DNA of 64,000 bases from Candidatus Ideonella esbjergensis (lineage in GTDB: Bacteria; Pseudomonadota; Gammaproteobacteria; Burkholderiales; Burkholderiaceae_C): contig JADJLP010000001.1 of assembly GCA_016710065.1 (NCBI GenBank), positions 124,001-188,000 on the forward strand, in the 5' to 3' direction. The position numbers and the translations under genes were made by a program. Below the pieces are notes generated by a model. It was not told the origin of the DNA. It was given only the letters and a program-made list of their open reading frames with translations, and made no database searches. Of the stretch, positions 7,157 through 16,124 are shown in pieces (the first letter of the stretch is position 1; every line of letters begins with the position of its first letter).

Positions 7157-9898
7157 ATGACACTGGACCCCGAAACCTGGCGCGTGCTGTCGCCCTTGCT
7201 GGACGAAGCCCTGGAACTGGAAGGCGTGGCGCGCGAGGCCTGGCTGGACCAGCTGGGTGGCGACGCCGCCGCGCTGGTGCCGCTGTTGCGCGACATCCTC
7301 AGCCACCAGGCGGCCACTGGCCCCGCCGACCCGCTGGGCCAACAGCACCACCTGATGCACCTGGCCGCGTCAGCGGCCGCGGCGCCAGCTGCGTTCGCCG
7401 CCGGCAACGAGGTTGGGCCCTACCGCCTGCTGCGCGCACTGGGCGCTGGCGGCATGGGCGAGGTCTGGCTGGCCGAGCGCATGGACGGCAGCCTGAAACG
7501 GCAGGTTGCCCTCAAGCTGGCCACGGTGAGCCTGCGCCGCACGGTGTTGCTGCAACGCTTCGAGCGCGAACGCGACATCCTGGGCTCGCTCAACCACCCC
7601 CACATCGCGCGGCTGTACGACGCCGGCGTGTCGGCCGACGGCCAGCCCTACCTGGCGCTGGAGTATGTGCAGGGCCAGCCCATCACCGACTACGCCGATG
7701 CCCACAGCCTGGATGCGCACGCCCGCATCGCCTTGCTGGGTCAGGTGATGGACGCGGTGCAGTACGCCCACGCCAACCTGGTGATCCACCGCGACATCAA
7801 GCCGCCAAACGTGCTGGTGACCGCCGAGGGCCAGGCCCTGCTGCTGGACTTCGGCATCGCCAAGCTGCTGGCGCCCGACGCCTTGCAGGCGCACGAGACC
7901 GAGCTCACCCAACTGAGCGGCTCGGCACTCACGCTGCGCTACGCCGCCCCCGAGCAGATCCGCGCCGAGCCCATCAGCATTGCCACCGACATCTGGGCTC
8001 TGGGTGTGCTGGCCTATGAGCTGGTGTGCGGCCAGCGGCCTTTCGACAGCAGCGACCGCAGCCAGCTGCAGATCGACATCCTGCACACCGACCCGGTCCG
8101 GCCCAGCCAGCGCCAGGCCGGCGTGATGCGCCGGTTGCCCGCCAGCCTCGCCCGTGACCTGGACACCATGCTGCTCAAGGCGCTGAAGAAGTCGCCGGCC
8201 GAGCGCTACCGCACGGTGAACGCCTTTGCCGAAGACCTGTCGCGCTGGGCCCATGGCGAACCGGTGCTGGCGCAGCCTGACAGCCGCTGGTACCGGTGGG
8301 CCAAGTTCGTGGGCCGCAACCGGCTCGCCGTGGCCGCCACCGCCACCGCCACGGTGGCGGTGCTGGGCCTGGCCGTGACGGCCACGGTGCTGGGCCTGCA
8401 GGCGCGGGTGGAATCGGCCCGCGCCACGGCGGCGCGCGACTTTCTGCTGGCCATGTTCCGCGAAGCCGATCCCGACCCGGCGCGGGGCCGCGAGGTCAGC
8501 GCCAAGCAGCTGCTGCTCAAGGGCCAGGAGACCGTGGTGCGCACCCTGGCCGACAAGCCGCAGCTGCAGGCCGACCTGCTGGCCGGCATTGCCGAGGCGC
8601 TGAGCAACTTCGAGGACGAGGAAGCCGCCGACAAGGCGCGCGGCCAGGTGGTGGACATCTACCTGCGCATGCGCCAGCCCCGCGCCGCAGCCCTGGCGCT
8701 GATGGACCAGGCCCACACCGCCATCACCGTGGGCGACGCCGACCGTGCCGAAGGCCTGCTGGCGCGGGCCGAGCAGCTGCACCCGGAGACGGCCGGCGAC
8801 ACCGAGTTCGTCGCCCGGCGGCTGGTGTCCAAGGGCAACGTGGCCGCCGCCCGCGGCCAGTTTGCGCAGGCCCACGCGTCCTTCACGGCTGCGCTTCCGC
8901 TGGTACACCAGGCCTACCAGCCCGACCACTCCCAGACGGTTTACGCCGAGCGCATCCTGGGTGAGCTGGACGGCCACCTGGGCCATTACGCGCAGGGCAT
9001 AGCGCGGCTCACGACACTGCTGGCCTTGGTGGACGGCAACCCCAGCGTGCGCGCGGTGGAAAGCCTGAGCATCCTCGACGACCTGGCCTACATCGAGTTC
9101 CTGGCCGGGCAGTACGACGCGGCGCGGCAGCGCTATGACCAGGCCGCTATGCGCTGCGAGCGGCTGCACGACCCCATGGGCCTGGAATGCGCCTACACCC
9201 AGGCGCGGCGGGCCGAGAACCTGCTGTTGCTCGGGCGCAGTGACCTGGCCCTGCCGGCCATGCCCCTGCTGCTCAAGCACGCGTTCTCGGAACAGGCCAG
9301 CTCCATGGCGCCACACGCCGCGCGCATCGGCTACCGCGTGCTGGCGGCCAATGGCCAGCTGGGTCTGCACCCGGAGCTGCAGGCGCGGCTGCTGGCCCTG
9401 GGCCGCGCCGAAGGCCTGCCGCCCAGTCTGAAGCTGCAGCTGCAGCTGGTGCACCTGCGCAGCGAACTGCAGCAAGGGCACACGGCGCAGGCCCTTGTAG
9501 AACTGGAGCGCCTGAACCGGGCCCTTCCCGCCAGCGCCAAGCTAGACCCCAAAGCGCGCGGGCTGCTGTCGCTCTACCGCGCCCTGGCCCTGCAGGCCCA
9601 GGGCGACGCGGCGGCAGCGCTGCCCCTGCTGCAGGCCGCCCAGGCCCTGTACGGCGAGTCACTGGGTGCCGAGCACCCGATGACGCAGCTGGTGGCCGTG
9701 CACCAGGCCCGCACCCTGTGGGCCCTGCAACGCGGCGCGGAGGGGCTGGTACTGATTGACCATGCGCTGCCCGTGCTGCGCACGGCCATGGGCAGAGATG
9801 CCCCCACGCTGAAGGCCGTCGAGCAGCTTCGCGCCGAGCTCGCCGCGCCCGAGGCGCCCACGCCCGCCACTGCCAGTCAGATCACCCTGTTGCTGTGA
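7157..9898 (+). CDS. Membrane Ser/Thr protein kinase with C-terminal TPR region
   Basis: A 913-residue Hanks-type kinase. The kinase domain spans residues about 85-365: glycine loop LGAGGMGEVWLA, lysine in VALKLA (near 120), catalytic loop HRDIKPPNVLV, metal-binding DFGIAKLL and activation-segment end APEQ. One transmembrane segment is near residues 388-412 (LAVAATATATVAVLGLAVTA). The large C-terminal part is helical and TPR-like and would be on the far side of the membrane. The downstream ECF sigma factor starts four bases after the stop, so the two are one operon. Kinase plus TIGR02999-type sigma factor pairs are common in Proteobacteria with large genomes. The signal sensed is unknown. Confidence 0.9.
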   Translation: MTLDPETWRVLSPLLDEALELEGVAREAWLDQLGGDAAALVPLLRDILSHQAATGPADPLGQQHHLMHLAASAAAAPAAFAAGNEVGPYRLLRALGAGGMGEVWLAERMDGSLKRQVALKLATVSLRRTVLLQRFERERDILGSLNHPHIARLYDAGVSADGQPYLALEYVQGQPITDYADAHSLDAHARIALLGQVMDAVQYAHANLVIHRDIKPPNVLVTAEGQALLLDFGIAKLLAPDALQAHETELTQLSGSALTLRYAAPEQIRAEPISIATDIWALGVLAYELVCGQRPFDSSDRSQLQIDILHTDPVRPSQRQAGVMRRLPASLARDLDTMLLKALKKSPAERYRTVNAFAEDLSRWAHGEPVLAQPDSRWYRWAKFVGRNRLAVAATATATVAVLGLAVTATVLGLQARVESARATAARDFLLAMFREADPDPARGREVSAKQLLLKGQETVVRTLADKPQLQADLLAGIAEALSNFEDEEAADKARGQVVDIYLRMRQPRAAALALMDQAHTAITVGDADRAEGLLARAEQLHPETAGDTEFVARRLVSKGNVAAARGQFAQAHASFTAALPLVHQAYQPDHSQTVYAERILGELDGHLGHYAQGIARLTTLLALVDGNPSVRAVESLSILDDLAYIEFLAGQYDAARQRYDQAAMRCERLHDPMGLECAYTQARRAENLLLLGRSDLALPAMPLLLKHAFSEQASSMAPHAARIGYRVLAANGQLGLHPELQARLLALGRAEGLPPSLKLQLQLVHLRSELQQGHTAQALVELERLNRALPASAKLDPKARGLLSLYRALALQAQGDAAAALPLLQAAQALYGESLGAEHPMTQLVAVHQARTLWALQRGAEGLVLIDHALPVLRTAMGRDAPTLKAVEQLRAELAAPEAPTPATASQITLLL

Positions 9899-9902
9899 GC
9901 CC

Positions 9903-10484
9903 ATGGCCTACGCCCTCCCCACCGATCTGTCCAATGATCTGAACACCATGGTGACGCGCGCCCAGGGCGGCGATGCACTGGCAGCCCAGCAGCTGTTTGC
10001 GGCGCTCTATGAGCAGCTGCGCCGCCTGGCGCGGCGCGAGCTGGCGAAATGGGGGCCGCAGTCGGCACTGGGCGCCACCACCTTGTTGCACGAGGCCTAC
10101 CTCGACATCTCGCAGCGCGACGCGCTGGCCTTTCCCACCAAAGCCCACTTCCTGGCCTACGCGGCCAGAGCCATGCGCGGCCTGCTGATCGACCGCGTGC
10201 GCGAGATGCAGGCGCAAAAGCGTGGCGGTGGCCTGCACATCACCTCGCTGGACACCGAGTGCGCCGAACTGTGCCCACAGCCCGAGTTGCTCAGCGCCAT
10301 CGGCGAGGCATTGGACGAGCTGGCCCGGTTGGAGCCCGCGCTGGCCCAGGTGGTGGACCTGAAGTTCTTCTGCGGCTTCTCGATGGTGGAGATCGCCGCC
10401 ATGCAGAACAGCTCTGAACGCACCGTGCAGCGCCAGTGGGAAAAAGCCCGACTGATGCTCTACCACGCGATGCGGGAAGGCTAG
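9903..10484 (+). CDS. ECF-type RNA polymerase sigma factor (TIGR02999/Sigma70_ECF family)
   Basis: A 193-residue group IV sigma factor. Region 2 includes LFAALYEQLRRLARRELAKW and FLAYAARAMRGLLIDRVRE. Region 4 has LAQVVDLKFFCGFSMVEIAA and SSERTVQRQWEKARLML, the helix-turn-helix that reads the -35 element. No anti-sigma factor gene is present. The upstream kinase is the likely regulator of its activity, as proposed for related kinase-paired ECF groups. Its stop codon shares the palindrome CTAG with the stop of the convergent SDR gene. Confidence 0.9.
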   Translation: MAYALPTDLSNDLNTMVTRAQGGDALAAQQLFAALYEQLRRLARRELAKWGPQSALGATTLLHEAYLDISQRDALAFPTKAHFLAYAARAMRGLLIDRVREMQAQKRGGGLHITSLDTECAELCPQPELLSAIGEALDELARLEPALAQVVDLKFFCGFSMVEIAAMQNSSERTVQRQWEKARLMLYHAMREG

Positions 10485-11248
10485 CGCCCACCCGTCACAT
10501 CAATGATGGCGCCAGTGGTGTAGCCCGCTTCTGGTGAGAGCAGCCAGACGATGGCCGGGGCCACCTCGTCGGCCTCACCGATGCGGCCCATGGGAATGAG
10601 GTGCAGGCTGCTGGCCACGCGCTCGGCATGACCGCCCGAGGCGTGGATGTCGGTGGCGATGATGCCCGGGCGCACGGCGTTCACACGCACGCCCTCGGCC
10701 GCCACCTCGCGCGCCAGGCCCACGGTGAAGTGGTCGATGGCGGCCTTGCTCATCGAGTAGTCCAGGTACAAGCCGGGCGAGCCCAGGCGCGCCGCGCCCG
10801 ATGAGAGGTTGACGATGGCGCCACCCGCGCCGCCGCGCCGCGTGCTCATGCGCTTCACGGCCTCGCGGGCGCACACCATGCTGCCCGTGAGGTTGATGGC
10901 CCACATGCGCGTGAGCCGGGCCACGCTCATCTCGTCCACGCGTGCGGCCACGTCCACCACGCCGGCGTTGTTCACCAGGCCACCCAGTGGACCCAGCTGC
11001 TCGTCCACACTGCGGAACATGGCCAGCACCTGGGCCTCGTCGGCCATGTCGGCGGCCACGGTGATGGCGCGCTGGCCGTGCGCCCGCACCTGGGTGGCCA
11101 CCGCCTCGGCGGCTTCGCGCCCGTGCGCGAAATTGATGGCCACGTCCCAGCCATGCTCGGCGGCCAGCAGCGCAGTGGCCGCGCCTATGCCCCGGCTGGC
11201 GCCGGTGATGAGGAGGGTGCGCGGCGCTGACGAGGTGGGCGTGCTCAT
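10481..11248 (-). CDS. SDR-family oxidoreductase
   Basis: A 255-residue classical short-chain dehydrogenase/reductase. The NAD(P) motif is TGASRGIG, NNAG is present, and the catalytic residues are Ser in VNLSSGAARLG and YxxxK in YLDYSMSKAAID. The C-terminus PGIIATDIHASGG and TGAIIDVTGG fits FabG-like enzymes. The substrate is unknown. It is 19 bases downstream of rsgA on the same strand and may be co-transcribed with it. The ATG at 11248 is preferred to 11278, which would overlap rsgA. Confidence 0.88.
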   Translation of the reverse strand: MSTPTSSAPRTLLITGASRGIGAATALLAAEHGWDVAINFAHGREAAEAVATQVRAHGQRAITVAADMADEAQVLAMFRSVDEQLGPLGGLVNNAGVVDVAARVDEMSVARLTRMWAINLTGSMVCAREAVKRMSTRRGGAGGAIVNLSSGAARLGSPGLYLDYSMSKAAIDHFTVGLAREVAAEGVRVNAVRPGIIATDIHASGGHAERVASSLHLIPMGRIGEADEVAPAIVWLLSPEAGYTTGAIIDVTGGR

Positions 11249-11267
11249 GCGGCCATTTTCAGCCGGT

Positions 11268-12356
11268 TCAGGCTTCATCGCGCTTCATCCTTGCGCGCGC
11301 CCGGCCAGCGCGGGTGCGCTGCTTCCACTCGGACAGTTGCTGCTGGCGCTCCAGCAAGGTCATGGTGTCCCGCCGAGCCTCGCGCAGCAGCTTCTGGTAG
11401 TTGCGCAAGCGGTCGGCGTTGACGGCCTCGCGCACCTTGCAGCCCGGCTCGTCCTGGTGGCTGCAATTGCGAAAGCGGCACAGCGGCGCCAGGCGCTGGA
11501 TGTCGGCAAAGGTGGCACCCACGGTCTGCTCGTCGGCATCGGGCCGCAGCGCGCGCAACCCCGGCGTGTCAATGACGCAGGCGCCGCCGGGCAACAGGAA
11601 CAGAGAGCGCGCGGTGGTGGTGTGTTTGCCGCGGCTGTCGTGCTCGCGCACGGCGCCGGTGTCCTGCACGGCCTGGCCCAACAGCGTGTTGGTGAGGGTG
11701 GATTTGCCGGCCCCCGATGAACCCAGCAGCACCAGGGTTTGGCCCGGGCGGGCCCAGGGCGACAGACGCAAGGCCGTGTCCGGATCGCGGGCGTCCACGC
11801 TCAACAGTTCCAGCGGCGCGGCCAGGCGCTCGCGCAGCGCCTGCTGGCGCGCGTACAGGCTGCGCGCATCACCCAGCACGTCGGCCTTGGTGAGCACGAT
11901 CACCATCTGCGCGCCGCTGCCCTGCACCAGTGCGATGTAGCGCTCTAGCCGGCGCAGGCTGAAGTCGTCGTCCAGCCCCATCACCAGCAGGGCGCAGTCG
12001 ATGTTGCTCACCACCGGATGGCGCCGGCCGTCGCCGTCGCGGCGCACCAGCCGGGTTTGCGGTGGCACGCGCAGCTGCACCCACAGCTGGCCGTGGGCGT
12101 CGGGTGCGGCCAGTACCCAGTCGCCTACGGTCAGCGCGTCGGCGTCGTCGGCCAGCCGGCGCATCAGGCCCGGCAGCGCGCGGGCACCGTGCTCGTGGTG
12201 GCCGTCGTGCAGCTTGAGGGTTTCGCGGTTCAGTTCGGTGAGCCGCATCAGTTGTGCAGTGGCAAGCGCCGCCGACTGCGCGAGTTGTGCTGCCTGCTGG
12301 GCCAGCAGCGGCGTGAGGCCCACGTGACGCAGGCGCTCGAAATCCAAATCCATCAT
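11268..12356 (-). CDS. rsgA: RsgA, small-subunit-dependent GTPase in 30S ribosome assembly
   Basis: RsgA is a circularly permuted GTPase that helps late maturation of the 30S subunit. The 362-residue protein has an N-terminal OB-fold region, G4 motif VLTKAD, G1 motif GSSGAGKSTL and G3 motif DTPGLRALRP, in the permuted order expected. A C-terminal zinc-binding segment LCRFRNCSHQDEPGC and a basic tail follow. Two adjacent ATG codons at 12356 and 12353 cannot be separated. Confidence 0.95.
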   Translation of the reverse strand: MMDLDFERLRHVGLTPLLAQQAAQLAQSAALATAQLMRLTELNRETLKLHDGHHEHGARALPGLMRRLADDADALTVGDWVLAAPDAHGQLWVQLRVPPQTRLVRRDGDGRRHPVVSNIDCALLVMGLDDDFSLRRLERYIALVQGSGAQMVIVLTKADVLGDARSLYARQQALRERLAAPLELLSVDARDPDTALRLSPWARPGQTLVLLGSSGAGKSTLTNTLLGQAVQDTGAVREHDSRGKHTTTARSLFLLPGGACVIDTPGLRALRPDADEQTVGATFADIQRLAPLCRFRNCSHQDEPGCKVREAVNADRLRNYQKLLREARRDTMTLLERQQQLSEWKQRTRAGRARARMKRDEA

Positions 12357-12694
12357 GGTGGTCTGACCTTGTTGCTTCGGGTCTGCGCAGCGGCAGACGA
12401 ACGCTGCGGCGCTATGCCGACAGCGGTGGAAGAAGGATGCAAGGCGGCGCAGCGGGCTGCGCGCGTGAGGTCAGACGGTGAGCGTCAGCTCAAACCAACC
12501 CAGTGGCGCGTCAGGCGCGGGCCGCGAGGAGGGCAAGGGGCGTTGGGCGCATGGTTTGTCTCCTTCAGGTTGGGTTGGCCGGGTGTGGGCGAGGGGCCCA
12601 GCGAGCCGCGAGTGTGGCAGCGGTGGCGGCCAGCGTCAATCTTCATCAGCCGCAGTCAGTGCGGCCATACTGGGACAAACCTCCAGTGGAGTTC

Positions 12695-12903
12695 ATGACA
12701 CCACTCGCCAGGCATCGCGCCGCCGTCGCCGCAGGGCTGCTGACCGCACTCGGCTCTGCGATTGCCGCGCCAGAGCTGGGCAGCTTGCCGCCCGCAGACC
12801 TGGGGTGGACCTGAAGGGCGAGCCGGTGCTGGCAATGGCCTATGGCGAAGGTCAGCTCGGGCAGATCGCCGACATCAACCAGGCGTTGGCGGCTGGGCAC
12901 TGA
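12695..12903 (+). pseudogene. Possible remnant of an exported-protein gene
   Basis: The ATG at 12695 starts a typical signal peptide (VAAGLLTALGSAIAAPELG) but the frame stops after 39 codons, at 12814. In another frame the segment DLKGEPVLAMAYGEGQLGQ continues to a stop at 12903. A single frameshift near 12800 would join the two into one protein of about 70 residues. The family is not recognised. It could also be two chance frames. Confidence 0.35.
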
Positions 12904-13112
12904 GTGAGCGGCCTGCGCCTCACAGCGCCAGCCGCTCGCCCAGCGCCCTGGCCTGGCGGCGCCAGACCTCGATCTCGCGGCCATCGCGCACAGCCTGACC
13001 TGGCAACCGTCGTTGACCCAGGGGTGATGCAGGCCACCCAGCGCAGCTTGATGAGCTGGCTGCGGCCGGCGCAGAAGACATCCATTCCAGTGACGCATGG
13101 GTTTTCCCTAGT

Positions 13113-13128
13113 TTGCAATCGTTTGCAA
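13113..13128. promoter_or_regulatory. LacI-type operator, class 2 (TPR/sucrose phosphorylase operon)
   Basis: TTGCAATCGTTTGCAA is a near-perfect palindrome with a central CG, as LacI-family repressors bind. The same core is found at 16015 and, inverted, at 37200. It lies 45 bases upstream of the TPR gene start. Confidence 0.65.
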
Positions 13129-13172
13129 TGCCATGATCATTCGGCCCGCTTCCGTCGAAACCCACCCGCGCC

Positions 13173-14408
13173 ATGCCCGAACCCATTTCACGCCATCCTT
13201 TCGGCCTGCGCAGCCTAGCGCTTGCAGCCAGCCTGCTGTGGTGGCTGGACCCGGCCGGTGCCGTCACCGAGGAAGCCTTGCGCGCAGAAGTGGCCAAGCC
13301 CCTGCAGGCCGCACAAGACGCCTTGAAGGCCGGCAAGCCGGCCGATGCCTTGGCCCGCGTGCGCGAGGCCGAAGGCGTGGCGAACCGCAGCGACTACGAG
13401 GTGTTCTTCATCAACCACACCAAGGGCGTGGCGGCGCTGGCGGCCAAAGACACCGCCACGGCACAAACTGCCTTCGAGGCGGTGGTGAACGACAAGCGCT
13501 TCACGCCTGCCGAGCGGCTGAACACGCTGCAGCTGCTGCCCAGCCTGGCGCTGAAGAACCAGAAACCCGAGCAGGCCATCCAGTGGGCGCGGCGCTACCA
13601 GGCCGAGGGGGGACAGGACCGCAGCGTGCGCCTGGTGCAGGTGCAGGCCTTGTTCAACACCGGCGATTGCCCGGGCACGCTGCGCGAGGTGTCACCGCTG
13701 GTGCAGGCCGATGAAGCTGCCGGCAAGAAGCCCGGCGAAGACCTGCTGAAGCTGGCCGGCAACTGCCAGCTCAAGACCCACGACGACCCCGGCTACTACC
13801 AGACGCTGGAGCGCCTGGTGACGCACCACCCGCAAACCGAGTACTGGGCCGATCTGCTGCCCCGCCTGCAGCGCCAACCCGGCTTTGCCGAGCGCCTGCA
13901 ACTGCCCACGCTGCGCCTGATGCGCCAGGTGGGCGCGCTGGAAGACGCCGACGATTTTCTGGAAATGGCCCAGCTCAGCCTCAAGGCCGGCCTGCCCGGC
14001 GAGGCCAAGGCGGTGCTAGAAAAGGGCTTTGCCAAGGGCGTGCTGGGCAAGGGCCCCGGCGCACCACAGCACCAGCGATTGCTGGAGAGCGCCCGCAAGC
14101 AGGCGGCCGCCGATGAGGCCCAGTTCACCACCAACGAGGCCCGCGCCCGCAGCGCCGCCGACGGTGGCCCGCTGTTCAACCTCGGCCTGGCCGTGGCCAC
14201 CGCTGGCCAAGCCGACAAGGGCCTGCCGCTGATGCAGCAAGGCCTGGCCAAAGGCGTGGCCCGACAGCCGAACGACGCCCGGCTGCACCTGGGCGCGGCC
14301 CTGCTGGCGAACAAGCGCCGCGCCGAGGCTGAGCCGCTGCTGCGCGGTCTGCCCGGTGACGACGGCCTGGCCGACCTGGCCCGGCTGTGGTTGCTGGCCG
14401 TGCGCTGA
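13173..14408 (+). CDS. Exported TPR-repeat protein
   Basis: A 411-residue protein with a signal peptide (LALAASLLWWLDPAGA) followed by helical TPR-like repeats from about residue 35 to the end. Examples are ALKAGKPADALARVREAEG, LALKNQKPEQAIQWARRYQ and NDARLHLGAALLANKRRAEA. It would act in the periplasm as a scaffold, with an unknown partner. It is the first gene behind a LacI-type operator and is 22 bases upstream of sucrose phosphorylase, so it probably belongs to the sugar regulon. Related proteins are known beside TonB-dependent sugar loci, but no function is assigned. Confidence 0.75.
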   Translation: MPEPISRHPFGLRSLALAASLLWWLDPAGAVTEEALRAEVAKPLQAAQDALKAGKPADALARVREAEGVANRSDYEVFFINHTKGVAALAAKDTATAQTAFEAVVNDKRFTPAERLNTLQLLPSLALKNQKPEQAIQWARRYQAEGGQDRSVRLVQVQALFNTGDCPGTLREVSPLVQADEAAGKKPGEDLLKLAGNCQLKTHDDPGYYQTLERLVTHHPQTEYWADLLPRLQRQPGFAERLQLPTLRLMRQVGALEDADDFLEMAQLSLKAGLPGEAKAVLEKGFAKGVLGKGPGAPQHQRLLESARKQAAADEAQFTTNEARARSAADGGPLFNLGLAVATAGQADKGLPLMQQGLAKGVARQPNDARLHLGAALLANKRRAEAEPLLRGLPGDDGLADLARLWLLAVR

Positions 14409-14430
14409 CCCCTTTCCCCGACACCTCGCC

Positions 14431-15930
14431 ATGAAAAACCAAGTCCAACTCATCACTTACGTCGACCGCCTGGGCGGCGGCGGCCTGCCCGAACTGCAGG
14501 CCCTGCTCACCGGTCCGCTGGCGGGCGTGTTCGGCGGCGTGCACCTGCTGCCGTTCTATTACCCCATCGACGGCTCGGACGCCGGCTTCGACCCCATCGA
14601 CCACACCCAGGTGGACCCGCGCCTGGGCGGCTGGGACGACGTGCGCGCGCTCAGCAGCCATGTGGCGGTGATGGCCGACGTGATCGTGAACCACATGTCG
14701 TCGGATTCGCCACAGTTCCAGGATCTGTCCGTCAAGGGCAAGGATTCGGCCTACGACGGCCTGTTCCTAACGCTCGACCGGGTGTTCCCCCAGGGCGCCA
14801 CCGAGGCCGACCTGCTCAAGGTCTACCGCCCGCGCCCCGGCCTGCCCTTCACCGTGGCCACGCTGGCCAACGGCGAGAAGCGCGTGCTTTGGACCACCTT
14901 CACGCCACAGCAGGTGGACATCGACGTGGCGCACCCGCAGGGCCAGGCCTACCTCACGTCCATCCTGCAGGCGCTGGCACGCAACAACGTCCGCATGGTG
15001 CGGCTCGACGCCGTGGGCTACGCCATCAAGAAGGCCGGCGACAGCTGCTTCATGATGCCCGAGACCTACGCCTTCATAGCCCAGTTCGCGGCCGAGGCGC
15101 GCGCGCTGGGCATCGAGGTGCTGGTGGAGATCCACGCCTACCACCGCAAGCAGATGGCCATCGCCGCACGGGTGGACTGGGTGTACGACTTCGCGCTGCC
15201 GCCGCTGGTGTTGCACGCGCTGGCCTTCAAGACCGCCGCGCCGCTGCAGCGCTGGATCGCCATCCGCCCCAACAACGCGCTGACCGTGCTCGACACGCAC
15301 GACGGCATCGGCGTGATCGACATCGGCGCCGACGCGGCCGACCGCGCCGGCTCGCCCGGCCTGGTACCGCCCGCCGAGCTGGACCGGCTGGTGGAAATCA
15401 TCCACGAGAACAGCCAGGGCCAGAGCCGCCAGGCCACCGGCGCGGCCGCCAGCAACCTGGACCTGTACCAGGTGAACTGCAGCTTCTACGACGCCCTGGG
15501 CCGCGACGACAACGCCTACCTGATCGCGCGGGCCGTGCAGTTCTTCCTGCCCGGCGTGCCGCAGGTGTACTACGTGGGCCTGCTGGCCGGCCACAACGAC
15601 ATGGCGCTGCTGCAAAAGAGCGGCGTGGGCCGCGACATCAACCGCCACCGCTACACGCCGGCGGAGATTGCCGCCGACCTGCAACGACCCGTTGTGCGAG
15701 CGCTGCTGGGGCTGATCCGCCTGCGCAATGAGCACCCGGCCTTTGGCGGTCAGTTCAGCGTCACCGAAGCCCGCGAAACCACGCTGACCTTGCAATGGAT
15801 TGACGGCGATGCCACCGCCACCCTGCACGTTGATTTTGCCGCCACCCGCTTCGAGATCCAGGCCCGCAGCACCCAGGGCGAGTGGCGCGCCAGCAGCGAC
15901 CACCCGCTCGGTCAGCCGGCCCTGGCCTGA
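14431..15930 (+). CDS. Sucrose phosphorylase (GH13 subfamily 18)
   Basis: The enzyme converts sucrose and phosphate into alpha-glucose-1-phosphate and fructose in the cytoplasm. The 499-residue protein is collinear with characterised bifidobacterial sucrose phosphorylase, from the N-terminus MKNQVQLITYVDRLGGGGL onward. The nucleophile Asp is in VRLDAVGY (near 193), the acid/base Glu in LVEIHAYH (near 233) and the stabilising Asp in LDTHDGIG (near 291). The conserved loop TGAAASNLDLYQVN and the block GVPQVYYVGLLAGHNDM are present. There is no signal peptide. The ATG at 14431 is used because it gives the family N-terminus; an upstream in-frame codon lies inside the TPR gene. A preference for sucrose-6-phosphate cannot be excluded by sequence alone. 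Confidence 0.93.
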   Translation: MKNQVQLITYVDRLGGGGLPELQALLTGPLAGVFGGVHLLPFYYPIDGSDAGFDPIDHTQVDPRLGGWDDVRALSSHVAVMADVIVNHMSSDSPQFQDLSVKGKDSAYDGLFLTLDRVFPQGATEADLLKVYRPRPGLPFTVATLANGEKRVLWTTFTPQQVDIDVAHPQGQAYLTSILQALARNNVRMVRLDAVGYAIKKAGDSCFMMPETYAFIAQFAAEARALGIEVLVEIHAYHRKQMAIAARVDWVYDFALPPLVLHALAFKTAAPLQRWIAIRPNNALTVLDTHDGIGVIDIGADAADRAGSPGLVPPAELDRLVEIIHENSQGQSRQATGAAASNLDLYQVNCSFYDALGRDDNAYLIARAVQFFLPGVPQVYYVGLLAGHNDMALLQKSGVGRDINRHRYTPAEIAADLQRPVVRALLGLIRLRNEHPAFGGQFSVTEARETTLTLQWIDGDATATLHVDFAATRFEIQARSTQGEWRASSDHPLGQPALA

Positions 15931-15992
15931 TCTGAACCAGAAGGCTGTCGCATCCCGCCCACAACACAACATTCCAGACTCTATGAAAACGG

Positions 15993-16006
15993 CTAACACG
16001 CGTTAA
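15993..16006. promoter_or_regulatory. LacI-type operator, class 1, upstream of TonB receptor
   Basis: CTAACACGCGTTAA is a palindrome with one mismatch. It is the inverse of CTAACGCGTGTTAG found before the ABC operon at 23457. It ends eight bases before the class 2 operator of the same promoter region. Confidence 0.65.
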
Positions 16007-16014
16007 CCCCAATA

Positions 16015-16028
16015 TGCAATCGTTTGTA
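16015..16028. promoter_or_regulatory. LacI-type operator, class 2, upstream of TonB receptor
   Basis: TGCAATCGTTTGTA differs by one base from the core TGCAATCGTTTGCA seen at 13114 and 37200. The receptor gene therefore has both operator classes about 100-130 bases upstream of its start. Confidence 0.6.
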
Positions 16029-16124
16029 GTCATTTGACCATCACGTACCGCGCCACGAGAGCGCCCGTTCCCGGGGTTCGTCCCCACCTTCCACCACCCA
16101 GCCACTCGCTAGCGAGGAGACCCC

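Larger units (their letters stand above)
12357..13172. other. 816-bp intergenic stretch without an intact gene
   Basis: No convincing full-length gene. The stretch holds the rsgA upstream region, a possible broken exported-protein gene (12695-12903, plus strand), short minus-strand coding-like fragments at about 12920-13100 that need a frameshift to join, and at its right end a LacI-type operator for the next gene. Confidence 0.55.

Noticed and set aside
14767..15999. Minus-strand frame of 410 codons opposite sucrose phosphorylase
   Set aside because: Translation is His/Gln/Ala-rich without motifs, as usual for antisense frames in high-G+C genes.
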